A DNA stretch of 64,000 bases from NCBI GenBank assembly GCA_013362805.1, contig JABFVL010000001.1, positions 42,672 through 106,671 on the forward strand, given 5' to 3'. The notes under the pieces were generated by a model. That model was not told the DNA's origin. It did no database searches and saw nothing but the letters and a program-made list of their open reading frames with translations. Below are positions 8,488 to 22,322 of this stretch, in pieces (the stretch's first letter is position 1; the number at the start of each line of letters is the position of its first letter). This stretch comes from Mycobacteriales bacterium. Its GTDB lineage: Bacteria; Actinomycetota; Actinomycetes; Mycobacteriales; QHCE01. Made by a program: the position numbers and the translations under genes.

Positions 8488-10227
8488 ATGCTCTCAGAGA
8501 TGCGGATCACCAACCTAGGCGTCATCGACGACGCGACTCTGACGCTGTCCAAAGGTTTCACCGTTGTCACCGGTGAAACCGGAGCCGGCAAAACCATGGT
8601 TGTCGCCGGCCTAGGACTGCTCTTTGGCGGTCGCGCCGAAGCCGCGCGAGTCCGACCAGGCGCCGAAAAAGCCATTATTGAGGGTCGAATAGAGGCCCCA
8701 AACGACCCAGAACTGCACGCGAACCTATCAGCGCTAGATGCGGATTTGGACGAGGACGGCAGTGTCATCATCGCCCGCACAGTCCACGCGGCTGGACGCA
8801 CACGTGGCCACGTAGGAGGTCGCTCGGCGCCCGTGGCTTTCCTGGCCGAACTTGGCGAACGGCTCGTGGCCGTGCATGGCCAATCCGACCAACTACGCAT
8901 CCTCAAACCCGGAGAACAACGGGCGGCACTCGACGAATTCGGACAACTCGCCGACCAGCTCGCCGAACACCGAGCGCTCTATACGCAATGGCGCGCCGTC
9001 AGCGCTGATCTCGCCGACCGCACTGAACACGCCCGTGAACGTGCTCGAGAAGCAGACCTGCTACGTCACGGACTGCAAGAAATTGAGAGCGTCAAACCCC
9101 TTCCCAACGAAGATATAGAGCTGAAAACCGAAGCGCAGCGCTTGGAATACGCCGAGGCGCTCCGCGCCGCTGCCTACACCGCGCATCAGGCCCTGGCTGG
9201 CGACGCGAGCGAGACAAGCGAAGCCGCCAACGTCAACGCTTTGGCCGGCGCCGCGCACCGCGCACTCGCCGAACAAGAAGAACACGACGTCGCCCTCGCC
9301 GGATTCAGCACTCGGGCCCAAGAGCTCGCGGCCCTGTCAGGAGACCTGGCGACCGAGCTGGCGTCCTATGCCGAATCCGTCGAAGGAGATCCGGCAAGGC
9401 TCGAACAAGTGCATCAACGCCGTGCCGCTCTTGCCGCCCTGACAAGAAAATACGGCGAAGACATCGATGCCGTATTGGGCTGGGCGGAGAATGCGCGAAC
9501 CACCCTGGAGTCGTTGGACACCTCGGAGGAAACTCTCACGGCCTTGGCGGCGCGTCGGGACGCACTGGCCACAGAGCTCGCCGCCAAAGCCCTGCAGGTC
9601 AGTGGACTACGCGCCCAGGCCGCCACGGTGTTTTCCACCGCTGTCACCGATGAACTCGCCGGTTTGGCTATGCCACACGCGAGCGTTGTCGCGCACCTGA
9701 GCCGCCGAGCCGCCCGGGCCGGTGAAGCCGAAATCGTGGTTGACGGCGAGCCCTGCGCAATTGGGCCCGAAGGGATCGATGAAGTTGAGCTATGCCTGCT
9801 CGCCCACCCCGGGGCGCCGGCGTTGCCGCTCACTAAGGGCGCATCCGGTGGCGAGCTTTCTCGTGTCATGCTGGCTATAGAGGTGGTATTCGCGGGGCGA
9901 GCAGGGCCCGCGACAATGGTGTTTGACGAGGTAGACGCTGGCGTGGGTGGCAAAGCGGCGATCGAAATCGGTCGACGTCTCGCTCAACTCGCCAAGAGTC
10001 ATCAAGTGCTGGTCGTCACGCACCTACCGCAGGTCGCCGCATTCGCGGACCACCACCTCGTTGTAGTGAAAGACAACGATGGCACAGTGACAACCTCCGG
10101 CGTCGCTCCCGTGCGTGGCTCGGCTCGAGTCAAAGAGTTGGCCCGTATGCTCGCCGGATTGGATGATTCGCAGGTGGGGTTGGCCCATGCCGAGGAGCTC
10201 CTGGCTCTGGCCAGTCAGCACCGCTAG
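8488..10227 (+). CDS. recN: DNA repair protein RecN
   Basis: SMC-like ATPase of double-strand-break repair; 579 aa. The N-terminal head has Walker A GETGAGKTMVV (about residues 29-39). It is followed by helical coiled-coil arms (about 150-365; long Ala/Glu/Leu-rich runs) around a short hinge. The C-terminal head has the ABC signature TKGASGGELSRVMLAIE and Walker B TMVFDEVDAGVGG, and ends in the D/H-loop region VLVVTHLPQVAAFADHH. Start at the ATG placed exactly behind a -10 hexamer. RecN is typically DNA-damage induced; I saw no clear SOS box. Confidence 0.95.
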   Translation: MLSEMRITNLGVIDDATLTLSKGFTVVTGETGAGKTMVVAGLGLLFGGRAEAARVRPGAEKAIIEGRIEAPNDPELHANLSALDADLDEDGSVIIARTVHAAGRTRGHVGGRSAPVAFLAELGERLVAVHGQSDQLRILKPGEQRAALDEFGQLADQLAEHRALYTQWRAVSADLADRTEHARERAREADLLRHGLQEIESVKPLPNEDIELKTEAQRLEYAEALRAAAYTAHQALAGDASETSEAANVNALAGAAHRALAEQEEHDVALAGFSTRAQELAALSGDLATELASYAESVEGDPARLEQVHQRRAALAALTRKYGEDIDAVLGWAENARTTLESLDTSEETLTALAARRDALATELAAKALQVSGLRAQAATVFSTAVTDELAGLAMPHASVVAHLSRRAARAGEAEIVVDGEPCAIGPEGIDEVELCLLAHPGAPALPLTKGASGGELSRVMLAIEVVFAGRAGPATMVFDEVDAGVGGKAAIEIGRRLAQLAKSHQVLVVTHLPQVAAFADHHLVVVKDNDGTVTTSGVAPVRGSARVKELARMLAGLDDSQVGLAHAEELLALASQHR

Positions 10228-10310
10228 CGAGCCATACCAACCCAAGCGGCGCCGCTACCGGGTGCGCCGGTCCAAGGTCCGTCGATATGAAGTGAGATGA
10301 TGGCCGAACC

Positions 10311-11507
10311 ATGCTACGTCAAATGCGTTTGTCCCCGTTTCGTCGTGGTCGTGACTCCGCCCGTTCGGCCGACGCCGTCGGTACCGCGCGCCTTGACCGT
10401 CGCACTAAGCGTCTGACAGGGCGTCTTAAGCAGGGCGATGTGGCGATCATCGACCACATCGACGTGGACCGAGTGGCCGCTGATGCCCTGGTTGCCACGT
10501 CACCAGCCGCGGTAGTCAACGCCGCCCCCTCCATCTCGGGCCGCTACCCCAACCTTGGCCCTGAAGTAATCGTCAACGCGGGCATTCCGCTGCTCGACAA
10601 TGTGGGGCAAGAAGTCTTCGACAAGGTCAAAGAAGGAAAGAACGTGCGCCTTGATGGCGACACGTTGTATGTGGGGGATGAGCCGGTCGCCAAGGGCGTG
10701 CGGCACACCGCTGAAACCTTGGCCGAGGCCATGATTGAAGCCCGCAATGGGCTATCCACTCAGCTGGAGGCATTCGCCGCCAACACCATGGAATACATGA
10801 AGCGCGAACGAGAGCTTCTTCTCGATGGTGTGGGTGTGCCGAATGTGAAAACGAACTTTGAGGGCGAGCATGTGCTTGTCGTGGTGCGTGGTTACGACTA
10901 CCGCGCTGACCTCGATGTTCTCACACCGTATATTCGCGAATATCACCCGATTTTGATCGGCGTTGATGGTGGCGCCGATGCGCTTATCGAAGCTGGCTAC
11001 ACGCCCGACATGATCATCGGTGACATGGACTCAGTGTCTGACGACGTGCTGCGTTGTGGCGCTGAAGTAGTAGTGCACGCCTACCCAGACGGCCGCGCGC
11101 CAGGTTTGGAACGCACCGAAGCTCTGGGCGTGGACGCGCTTACCTTCCCAGCGGCCGCCACCAGCGAAGACATCGCGATGCTGCTCGCTGATGAGAAAGG
11201 CGCCACCTTGATCGTGGCGGTCGGCACACATGCCACCTTGGTCGAGTTTTTGGACAAAGGCCGAGCAGGCATGGCTTCGACATTTCTGACCCGGTTGCGC
11301 CTGGGTGGCAAGCTGATTGACGCTAAAGGCGTGAGCCGGCTGTACCGTCAGCGGGTCTCACCGCTGTCGATGGTGTTTTTGATCGGTGCTGCCTTGTGTG
11401 CGCTAGCCGCGGCGGTCGCGGTTTCGACAGTGGGACGGTCGTATCTTCAAGTCTTCGGTGATTGGTTTGATGACCTCCTTTTCCAGATCCAAAGACTGTT
11501 CTCGTAG
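10311..11507 (+). CDS. steA: SteA, cytokinetic-ring-associated membrane protein
   Basis: A 398-aa protein matching SteA (Rv1697-like). Residues about 1-330 resemble thiamin pyrophosphokinase, with GVDGGADALIEAGYTPDMIIGDMDSVSDDVL. A hydrophobic helix near the C-terminus (about 353-375, SMVFLIGAALCALAAAVAV) anchors it. In Corynebacterium glutamicum SteA and SteB form a complex at the septum that controls peptidoglycan hydrolase activity (family knowledge). The steB gene follows after 48 bp, and murJ and glycosyltransferase genes lie downstream. Thiamin metabolism is unlikely because of the membrane anchor and the context. Confidence 0.9.
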   Translation: MLRQMRLSPFRRGRDSARSADAVGTARLDRRTKRLTGRLKQGDVAIIDHIDVDRVAADALVATSPAAVVNAAPSISGRYPNLGPEVIVNAGIPLLDNVGQEVFDKVKEGKNVRLDGDTLYVGDEPVAKGVRHTAETLAEAMIEARNGLSTQLEAFAANTMEYMKRERELLLDGVGVPNVKTNFEGEHVLVVVRGYDYRADLDVLTPYIREYHPILIGVDGGADALIEAGYTPDMIIGDMDSVSDDVLRCGAEVVVHAYPDGRAPGLERTEALGVDALTFPAAATSEDIAMLLADEKGATLIVAVGTHATLVEFLDKGRAGMASTFLTRLRLGGKLIDAKGVSRLYRQRVSPLSMVFLIGAALCALAAAVAVSTVGRSYLQVFGDWFDDLLFQIQRLFS

Positions 11508-11555
11508 GCTGGCTCGCATCCAGCACGCAACAGCGCACAGTATGGGGTTGAGTTC

Positions 11556-12479
11556 GTGATCAACTTTCGGTACCACGTCGTATCGCTGACGTCGGTTTTT
11601 CTCGCTTTGGCGATCGGGCTTGTGCTCGGCACGGCGGCTTTGAATGGACCGGTGGTTGACAACCTCAACGATCAGCTTTCAGGGTTGCGCAAGTCCAACA
11701 GCCAATACCGAGACCGAGTCGAAGAGCTAGAAGGCGCCGCCAAATCGCGCGGCTCATTTGTAGAGCAGGTCGCCACCTCCACAATGGCGGGCACTTTGAC
11801 CGACAAATCGGTTCTGGTTGTGCAGGCGCAAGGCGCTGGCCCGGAAGACCGCGAAGGCGTCGTGAAGATGCTGCAAGACGGCGGCGCGACCATCACCGGC
11901 GATGTGCGGTTGACGAATGACTTCACTGATCCTAAGCGCGATGAGGCTCTGCACGACCTATCGAGCCAGCACGTGCCAGTCGGCGTTGACATGCCTAACA
12001 GCGGGGAAGGCGTGGACACCGCATCGGCCCTGTTGGCGTCGGTGTTGCTCAAGGGCGTCGATGTTTCAGAGCAAGACCGCAATAACGTCTTGCAAGCTTT
12101 TGCTGGTGCCGGGTTCATCGTGGTGGAGGGTCGTATCGTGGCCCAAGCTGACGCGGTGGTATTCGTCCTCGGTCCAGCGGCGACCGACGGTGAAGCTGGC
12201 GCCCGCAATGACGCCATTGTCAAGACCGTGAAGCAGTTCGATCGGGTGTGCCAATACGCTGTGGCCGCCGCCCCATTGGCTGGCGATGACGGGGACCCGT
12301 TGGTAGAGATGCGCAATGATGGCGATCTATCCGACTCACTATCTACTGTGGATGGCGTGTCCACGCCCGAAGGCAGGCTAGCGACAGCTATGGCCGTTGT
12401 GGAACAGTTCGCTGGCAACGCTGGTGCCTATGGTGTTGGCCAAGGGGCCAAAGCCCGGGTTCCGCAGATCCGCCAATAA
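11556..12479 (+). CDS. steB: SteB / MctB-like protein (DUF3186 copper-transport family)
   Basis: A 307-aa protein with an N-terminal membrane helix (about 8-30, VSLTSVFLALAIGLVLGTAAL), a short coiled coil (about 38-62) and a soluble extracytoplasmic domain, ending in a disordered tail. Homologues are annotated as outer-membrane copper transporter MctB in mycobacteria and as SteB, partner of SteA in septal peptidoglycan hydrolysis. Adjacency to steA favours the second role. GTG start; the N-terminal MINFRYHVVSL motif is typical of the family, which supports that start. Confidence 0.88.
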   Translation: MINFRYHVVSLTSVFLALAIGLVLGTAALNGPVVDNLNDQLSGLRKSNSQYRDRVEELEGAAKSRGSFVEQVATSTMAGTLTDKSVLVVQAQGAGPEDREGVVKMLQDGGATITGDVRLTNDFTDPKRDEALHDLSSQHVPVGVDMPNSGEGVDTASALLASVLLKGVDVSEQDRNNVLQAFAGAGFIVVEGRIVAQADAVVFVLGPAATDGEAGARNDAIVKTVKQFDRVCQYAVAAAPLAGDDGDPLVEMRNDGDLSDSLSTVDGVSTPEGRLATAMAVVEQFAGNAGAYGVGQGAKARVPQIRQ

Positions 12480-12531
12480 CCCCCAACTGGCTTCACAAGC
12501 CAGGTTCAGCGTGAATAGGAGCACAGCCACA

Positions 12532-13428
12532 ATGGGTTTCCTCAAGCTACTCAAAGGCATTGGCCAGGTGGTGATGGCCGCGACCTCTGGGGCGAGCGCA
12601 AGCCGCGCCCTGATGGCTGGGGCGAGCACTTTGCCTCTGAACACCACGGAGCCTTTGGAGCGGACCAATCACCGCGGTGAAACGGTCAGCTTGATTTCTG
12701 GCCCGGTGTTGACGTTGGCCGCCACGACCGCGGCGGCTGGAAGTACCGGTAATAAACGACTTGCCGCCGCTAGCGCGATCGCTGGACTGTCCTCTGGAGC
12801 GGTTGGCTTCTACGACGACATCATCGGGGCCCGTCCCGAGCAAAAGCGCGACAAAGGTTTCGCCGGTCACCTCAATGCCCTCAAAGAGGGGCGAGTAAGC
12901 GCTGGGCTGGTCAAAGTTGTGGGGATCGGCGCCGCTGGGCTTGCCGCCGGTGCGGTGCTACACCCTCGCAAGCCGGTCGATGCCCTGTTGGCTGGCGGCA
13001 TTATCGCCGGAACCGCGAATCTGCTTAACCTGTTGGACCTTCGTCCTGGTCGGGCCATCAAGGCAAGCATGATCATCGGCGCCCCGCTGCTGGGCGGGCC
13101 CGCACGCTCGGTGGCGGCAACGACGATGGGCGCCGCTGGCGCTTTGCTACCCGAAGACCTAGCTGAACGCACCATGCTGGGTGACTCAGGAGCCAATGCG
13201 CTGGGAGCCTTGCTTGGAGTCAGCATTGCCGCGCATTCCGGCCGCAAGAGCAAAGTGGCCGTGCTCGCCGGGCTTGTGGCCTTGACCGCGGCGAGCGAAA
13301 AGATCAGCTTTACCAAAGTGATTGAAGCCACGCCTGTGCTTCGAGAAATCGATATGTACGGCCGGCGGCCTCCCGCACCTGTTGTTCCCGAACCGGCCAA
13401 CGCGGAATCAACCTCGGGCCGGCCGTGA
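12532..13428 (+). CDS. MraY/WecA-like glycosyltransferase-4 family membrane protein
   Basis: A 298-aa polytopic membrane protein with short hydrophobic segments. It keeps motifs of the polyprenyl-phosphate N-acetylhexosamine-1-phosphate transferase family: GFYDDIIG (metal-binding DD), NLLNLLDLRPGRA (NxxNxxDxxxG) and MLGDSGANALGALLG (GDxGAN). It lacks the usual length and helix number (MraY about 360 aa), so it may be divergent or have another lipid-linked substrate. The ATG at 12532 follows TAGGAG at a long spacing; an upstream extension overlapping steB is unlikely. It is linked by GTGA to the murJ-like gene. Confidence 0.7.
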   Translation: MGFLKLLKGIGQVVMAATSGASASRALMAGASTLPLNTTEPLERTNHRGETVSLISGPVLTLAATTAAAGSTGNKRLAAASAIAGLSSGAVGFYDDIIGARPEQKRDKGFAGHLNALKEGRVSAGLVKVVGIGAAGLAAGAVLHPRKPVDALLAGGIIAGTANLLNLLDLRPGRAIKASMIIGAPLLGGPARSVAATTMGAAGALLPEDLAERTMLGDSGANALGALLGVSIAAHSGRKSKVAVLAGLVALTAASEKISFTKVIEATPVLREIDMYGRRPPAPVVPEPANAESTSGRP

Positions 13429-15131
13429 CCGATCCGGTTGACGAAACCGCCGAAAGTAGCACCACCGCACCCACGCTCGAGGCGAACCGCCCAGCCGCGC
13501 AGGCCGAAGATCTTGGCAGTACCAAAGGTCTAGCTAGCGCGGCTGGACTTATCGCTGGCCTGACCGTGCTCGCGCGCATGGTCGGCTTTGGACGAATCTT
13601 CGTCTTCTCATGGGCCGTGGGTATTACCACCCTTGGCACGGTGTATCTAACCATCAACACTTTGCCGAACATTGTGTTCGAAATAGTGGCTGGTGGCGCT
13701 TTGTCGGCGGTGGTCGTGCCACTGATTTCCGCCGCGCTCACCAAAGACGCCCAGCGTGAAGTTAACCAACTGTCATCAGCGCTGCTGACATGGGCGATTC
13801 TGACGCTCACCATTCTCACCGCCGCGGTCGCGCTATTCGCCCACCCCATCGCGAACGCTTTGTTGGGCAGCGAAGCCACGAATGCCGAAGTGGACTTTGG
13901 CGCAAGACTGCTCATTGTCTTCGCGCCGCAATTGGTTCTCTATGGCGTCGGAATTGTGCTCACCGGCATCCTTCAGGCACATCACCGATTCGCTTGGCCG
14001 GCGCTAGCGCCGATGTTGTCATCACTGACCGTGATGGCGGCCTATGTGGTGTTCGCGCTGTCCGCGGGCCGCGCTGCCACAATTGACGAGCTATCCCTCA
14101 CTCAAGAGCTCATCCTTTCCGTGGGAACCACCGCTGCCGTCGCAGTGCTCACGCTTTGTCTCCTCATTCCGCTGCGGGGCACCGGCGTGCGGATCCGGCC
14201 CACATTGAAGTTTCCGGCGGGCGCGGGCAAAAAAGCGCGCGCGTTGCTTGGCAGCGGCATCGCCACCGTGGGAGCGCAACAACTTTCACTGCTCGTAGTG
14301 CTGATTCTTCTGCAACCCCCAGCACCAGAGGGCGCCGTTCCAGCGTTCAACCTGGCTCAGACCGTGTTCTTGCTGCCATGGGCGGTGCTCGCCGTTCCCG
14401 CCGCTACGTCGGCATTTCCCCGCCTGTCGGCCTCGCACGCCGACGGTGATCACGCGAGCTTTAATCGCACCCTGAGCATCACCGCCAAAGCGGTTGTTCT
14501 GTTGTGTGCCGGTGCCGCGGCTGTGTTGATCGCCGCCGCCAATCCCAGCGCCGAACTTATCTCGGCGGTAGCCGCGGGTCGAAACAGCGTGCAAGAGATT
14601 GCATTCGCGATTGCGGCATTCGCTCCAGGGCTCGTCGGATACGGTCTTTTGGCACTTCTCTCTCGAGCGCTTTATGCCACCGGTGCCGCTGCCTCTACAG
14701 CGGCGGTGACTGTCGGTGGCTGGCTTGTGGTGATCGTCAGCGACATTGTGTTGGCCCTGGTCGTCGAACCTGAACAGCGCATTGCCGCAGTCGCTATCGG
14801 GAACAGCGTGGGCATGACAATCGTCGGGGTTGGGCTCGCGGTGCTGATCCGCCGGCAAGTTGGGCGTGAAGCGCTGCATGGCTTGACGGGCACGACCATG
14901 CTTGCGATACCCCTTACCGCGGTAGCGGCGCTGGCGGGACTTGGGGTGGGCATGCTCCTTCCACAGGTCAATGGGCTCGCCGCGATAGGGTCAGTGCTTG
15001 CGTCAGCTGGGGTGGCACTCGCGGTTTTTGTCACTCTGGTCGCACTCATCGATCGAGACGCCGTGCGTCCGGTACTTGAGCGACTGCGTCGTAGTCGTGG
15101 TGCCGCAACAAAGGAGGAAGAAAGTGGCTGA
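13425..15131 (+). CDS. murJ: MurJ/MviN-type lipid II flippase
   Basis: A 568-aa membrane protein with an acidic, disordered N-terminus (about 1-35), then 13-14 predicted helices. It has the MOP-superfamily MurJ pattern: LARMVGFGRIFVFSWAVG at the first helix, LPNIVFEIVAGGALSAVVVPLI in helix 2, LPWAVLAVPAATSAFPRLSASHADG, and ALLSRALYATGAAASTA. It should flip lipid-linked peptidoglycan or glycan precursors across the membrane. The GTG start overlaps the preceding stop (GTGA) and the 3' end overlaps the glycosyltransferase by 8 bp, so all three act as a unit. A second MurJ may exist elsewhere, as in many actinomycetes. Confidence 0.88.
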   Translation: MTDPVDETAESSTTAPTLEANRPAAQAEDLGSTKGLASAAGLIAGLTVLARMVGFGRIFVFSWAVGITTLGTVYLTINTLPNIVFEIVAGGALSAVVVPLISAALTKDAQREVNQLSSALLTWAILTLTILTAAVALFAHPIANALLGSEATNAEVDFGARLLIVFAPQLVLYGVGIVLTGILQAHHRFAWPALAPMLSSLTVMAAYVVFALSAGRAATIDELSLTQELILSVGTTAAVAVLTLCLLIPLRGTGVRIRPTLKFPAGAGKKARALLGSGIATVGAQQLSLLVVLILLQPPAPEGAVPAFNLAQTVFLLPWAVLAVPAATSAFPRLSASHADGDHASFNRTLSITAKAVVLLCAGAAAVLIAAANPSAELISAVAAGRNSVQEIAFAIAAFAPGLVGYGLLALLSRALYATGAAASTAAVTVGGWLVVIVSDIVLALVVEPEQRIAAVAIGNSVGMTIVGVGLAVLIRRQVGREALHGLTGTTMLAIPLTAVAALAGLGVGMLLPQVNGLAAIGSVLASAGVALAVFVTLVALIDRDAVRPVLERLRRSRGAATKEEESG

Positions 15132-16236
15132 GCCGCTGCGAGTCGCATTGGTGCTCGCCACCAGCACTGGCGGAGTTGGCACCCATGTGCGGTCATTGGC
15201 CGCGCACTTGGGCAAGCTAGGCCACCAGGTTGTGGTCTGTGGCCCGGCGGCCACTGAAGATGTCTTCCATTTCACCGAAGTGGGCGCACAGTTCCACCCG
15301 GTGAATATCGCCACTGGGCTCAACCCTCTGCACGACGCTAAAGCGGTTGTCGCGTTGCGAAAGGCGCTGAACAGCACCCGAGCTCAGGTTATTCATGCCC
15401 ATGGCTATCGCGCGGGTTTGATCGCACACTTGGCTCGCGCCAAAAAACCTCGGCCTGTTCCGTTGACGGTGACCTGGCACAACGTGCTGATGGCAACGGG
15501 AGCTAAACACGCCGTGCTGGCTCGCCTGGAACGCATTGTGGCGCGCGGCGCGAACATCACTTTGGGCGCCTCAGAAGATTTGGTAGAGCGCGCTATCGGC
15601 TTGGGTGCACCCGATGTGCGATTCGCGCCTGTCGCTGCGCCCCTGTTGGCGCAACCGGAACGAGATGCCACGCAAGTGCGCGTGGAACTAGATGCCCGGG
15701 ATCGCCCGTTGGTGTTGTCGGTGGGGCGACTTCACCCACAGAAGGGCTTCGATGTACTGGTAAGGGCCGCGGCGCGCCTGTCGCGGCGTGATCGCCCGCC
15801 GATGGTGGTTATCGCGGGTAGCGGTCCAGAAGAAGACAATTTGCGCCTGCTGGCGCAAGAGTTGAACGCTCCGGTTCGGTTTTTGGGTCGTCGAAGTGAC
15901 ATCGCGGATCTGATCGCGGCCTGCGATATTGCCGTTGTGACGTCGCCTTGGGAAGCGCGCCAGCTATTCGCGCAGGAAGTTTTGCAGGCCGGCAAGCCGC
16001 TAGTGGCAACCGCTGTTGGGGGTATTCCTGGTCTGGTTGGCAATGGTGCTCGCTTGATTCCAGCTGGCGATGTGAATGCCGTTGAGGAAGCGGTTGCGGC
16101 GCTGTTGGATGATCCAACTGGGGCCGAGCAGCTGGCTGAGCGCGGTAAGGCGCAGGCTAAAACGTGGCCCACCGAAGCGGAAACCACGGCGATGGCCGTT
16201 GCGGTTTATGCGGAACTCTTGGGGGTGCCAGCGTGA
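15124..16236 (+). CDS. GT4 family glycosyltransferase
   Basis: A 370-aa GT-B enzyme. The N-terminal domain has STGGVGTHVRSLAAHLGKLGHQV and the HAHGYRAGL loop. The C-terminal nucleotide-sugar domain has SVGRLHPQKGFDVLVRAAARL, VIAGSGPEEDNL and the E-x7-E-like FAQEVLQAGKPLVATAVGGIPGLV. Cytosolic or membrane-associated transfer of a sugar to a lipid or envelope acceptor is likely given murJ upstream. The start is GTG at 15124, with AGGAGG at 15112-15117 inside the end of murJ. Its stop overlaps the next GTG (GTGA). Confidence 0.85.
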   Translation: MAEPLRVALVLATSTGGVGTHVRSLAAHLGKLGHQVVVCGPAATEDVFHFTEVGAQFHPVNIATGLNPLHDAKAVVALRKALNSTRAQVIHAHGYRAGLIAHLARAKKPRPVPLTVTWHNVLMATGAKHAVLARLERIVARGANITLGASEDLVERAIGLGAPDVRFAPVAAPLLAQPERDATQVRVELDARDRPLVLSVGRLHPQKGFDVLVRAAARLSRRDRPPMVVIAGSGPEEDNLRLLAQELNAPVRFLGRRSDIADLIAACDIAVVTSPWEARQLFAQEVLQAGKPLVATAVGGIPGLVGNGARLIPAGDVNAVEEAVAALLDDPTGAEQLAERGKAQAKTWPTEAETTAMAVAVYAELLGVPA

Positions 16237-18419
16237 GCATTGCCTTGCGCCGGGCATGCGGTATCGCACTGGCGATGATGCTGGCTTTGGCGACAGTCGT
16301 CGTCCCCATGCCAGCGGTGGCTCAAGCCGCACAAACTCCCATGGACCATGTTGTAATCGTGGGAGTTCCTGGGCTGCGCTGGGTAGACATTGATAAAGAA
16401 AATACTCCCACTTTGTGGCGTTTGGCTGACACTGGCGGCATGGGCAACATGTCGGTGCGTGCGGCAGCGGCATTGACCTGCCCGGCCGATGGCTGGGTGA
16501 CGTTGGGTGCGGGAAACCGGGCCCGCAGCCCCGAGCCGCGAGCACATCGCTGCCCGCCAGAATTTCCCATCGCCGAGCCCGTCCCAGCTGGTGATGGTTC
16601 TTATCGACTAGCTGAGCAGTCTCAGATCGCCGATGACAACAACGAGCTAAATCATGGTGCTCGACCGGGAATGCTGGCTAGCAGCGTGCGTTGTTCTAGT
16701 GCGGTCGGTCGGGGTGCGGCGACCGCGGCGGCCCGACCGAATGGGCGGGTGGAAAATTACAGTCCCACGATGCCAACTGATCTAGCGGAGTTTCTGCGAC
16801 GTTGTCAGATCACGGTGCTCGAGCTCCCACAGGTGAGCGGCGAGTTCCGCAAAGAAATGGCAAACGATGTAGATCAGCAGGTAGCGGCGATTGAGGCAGC
16901 GCTTCCTGAGCGGACCATGCTGATGGTCGCCGGGGTCGCGGATCTGACGGGGCCGCCGGCATTGCACACGATGATCATCAACGCGCCTGGCTATGAACAC
17001 ACCTGGCTCACTTCGGCCAGCACCCGGCGGCAGCCATATGTGCAGCTCATCGACCTTGCCCCCACAGCATTGAAGGCGCTGGATGTGGGCGCGCCGAAAG
17101 CCATCGTTGGGCAACCAATGACAGCTGGGCAAACCCGAGACCGATCGACTGATGTGTCCATCGATGGATTGGAAGACGCACAGGAAGCGACCGCGGCTCA
17201 GCGTCCGCTGGTGCCCGACTTCTATTCGATTCTGGTCACGTTGAACTTGCTGTTGTTGGCTGTTGGCGCGGTATATTTCCGTCGCCGCAGTAAACGAGTA
17301 GGGGAGACCTTGCCCGACCCGGCCGCTGGTCACAGTGGGCGGCCCCATCTGTTGGGATCGCTGCGTGAACGAAGGGTCGCGCGCATTATTGAGATCGCGG
17401 CCACCGGCATCGCGGCTATTCCGGTGTCGGCCTTCCTGGCGAATTTGTTTCCTTGGTGGCGCGCGGACGACACTCGCACTGTTCTATTTGGAACAATCGC
17501 GGCGCTTAGCGTTGTTATTACCTTGGTAGCCTTGCGTGGCCCGTGGCAGCGCCATCCCTTGGGCCCACCAGCTGTGGTCGCGTTGTTCACTGGCGCCGTG
17601 TTGGGTGTTGACGTAGTGATGGGTTCACACCTAGAACTCAACTCGATGCTGGGATATTCACCACTTGTCGCCGGACGGTTTACCGGGTTTGGTAACTACG
17701 GTTTCGCGATTTTCGCCGGCGGCATCATTTTGGGTGCGGCTTATGTGGCTCAACTGTTGAACGGTTGGAACCGAGTCGGCTTCTTGATCGGGCTTGGTTT
17801 GGTGGTGGTGATCGTTGATGGAGCTCCAATTTGGGGTAGCGATGTCGGCGGCATCATCGCGCTCACGCCCGCCTTCATGATTTTGGCGATGCGCGCCTCA
17901 GGGGTGTGGCTGTCTCCTTTGCGTATCTTGGGCAGTCTGGCAGGCGGTCTGGTGGCGGTAGCTATCTTCGGCTGGATTGACTATTTGCGTCCTGAGGGTG
18001 AACGCACTCACCTGGGTCGTTTTGTGGCTCAAATGCTGGACGGCACCGCGGGCACGATCGTGCAACGCAAAGCCGAGGCCAATGTGAACTTGCTGGTCAG
18101 CAGCCAACTCACCATTTTGGTGATTGCCGTGGCGTTGTTCGTGCCGCTGATTTTGTTGCCCCGCAGTGCTGGTTTGCGTCGGGTTTTTGGTCTTTACCCC
18201 TGTGTCAAGGCCGGGGCGATAGGCGTGCTCATCGCCGCTGTGGTGGGTTTTGCCGTCAACGACTCGGGCATCGCGATTCCCGCGTTTATGTCCGCGGTGG
18301 TGGTTCCGCTGATTATCGCCACCATTTTGCGAGTGCTCGCCTCGTCCACGAGAAGCGTGGCCACTACGCAACGGAGTCCTGTTGCCGAGGCTGTTCTCAC
18401 CGAAAAGGCTGAGGGCTGA
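16233..18419 (+). CDS. membrane protein with degenerate alkaline-phosphatase-like ectodomain, copy 1
   Basis: 728 aa. A signal peptide or first helix (about 1-32) is followed by an extracytoplasmic domain (about 36-320) and about eight membrane helices. The ectodomain starts like the AlkP/sulfatase fold (HVVIVGVPGLRW, NTPTLWRLADTGG, ALTCPADGWVTLGAG), but the metal-binding Asp of the usual GVDGLR motif is Pro46, and no second-site DH(G) motif is visible. The TM region carries LNSMLGYSPLVAGRFTGFGN and NDSGIAIP, both shared with the next gene. GTGA overlap with the glycosyltransferase. I do not know a function; a non-catalytic glycan- or lipid-binding membrane protein is an inference. Confidence 0.75.
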   Translation: MSIALRRACGIALAMMLALATVVVPMPAVAQAAQTPMDHVVIVGVPGLRWVDIDKENTPTLWRLADTGGMGNMSVRAAAALTCPADGWVTLGAGNRARSPEPRAHRCPPEFPIAEPVPAGDGSYRLAEQSQIADDNNELNHGARPGMLASSVRCSSAVGRGAATAAARPNGRVENYSPTMPTDLAEFLRRCQITVLELPQVSGEFRKEMANDVDQQVAAIEAALPERTMLMVAGVADLTGPPALHTMIINAPGYEHTWLTSASTRRQPYVQLIDLAPTALKALDVGAPKAIVGQPMTAGQTRDRSTDVSIDGLEDAQEATAAQRPLVPDFYSILVTLNLLLLAVGAVYFRRRSKRVGETLPDPAAGHSGRPHLLGSLRERRVARIIEIAATGIAAIPVSAFLANLFPWWRADDTRTVLFGTIAALSVVITLVALRGPWQRHPLGPPAVVALFTGAVLGVDVVMGSHLELNSMLGYSPLVAGRFTGFGNYGFAIFAGGIILGAAYVAQLLNGWNRVGFLIGLGLVVVIVDGAPIWGSDVGGIIALTPAFMILAMRASGVWLSPLRILGSLAGGLVAVAIFGWIDYLRPEGERTHLGRFVAQMLDGTAGTIVQRKAEANVNLLVSSQLTILVIAVALFVPLILLPRSAGLRRVFGLYPCVKAGAIGVLIAAVVGFAVNDSGIAIPAFMSAVVVPLIIATILRVLASSTRSVATTQRSPVAEAVLTEKAEG

Positions 18420-18421
18420 CT

Positions 18422-22304
<3,883 letters not shown>

Positions 22305-22322
22305 ATTTCGCGGATAACAAAA

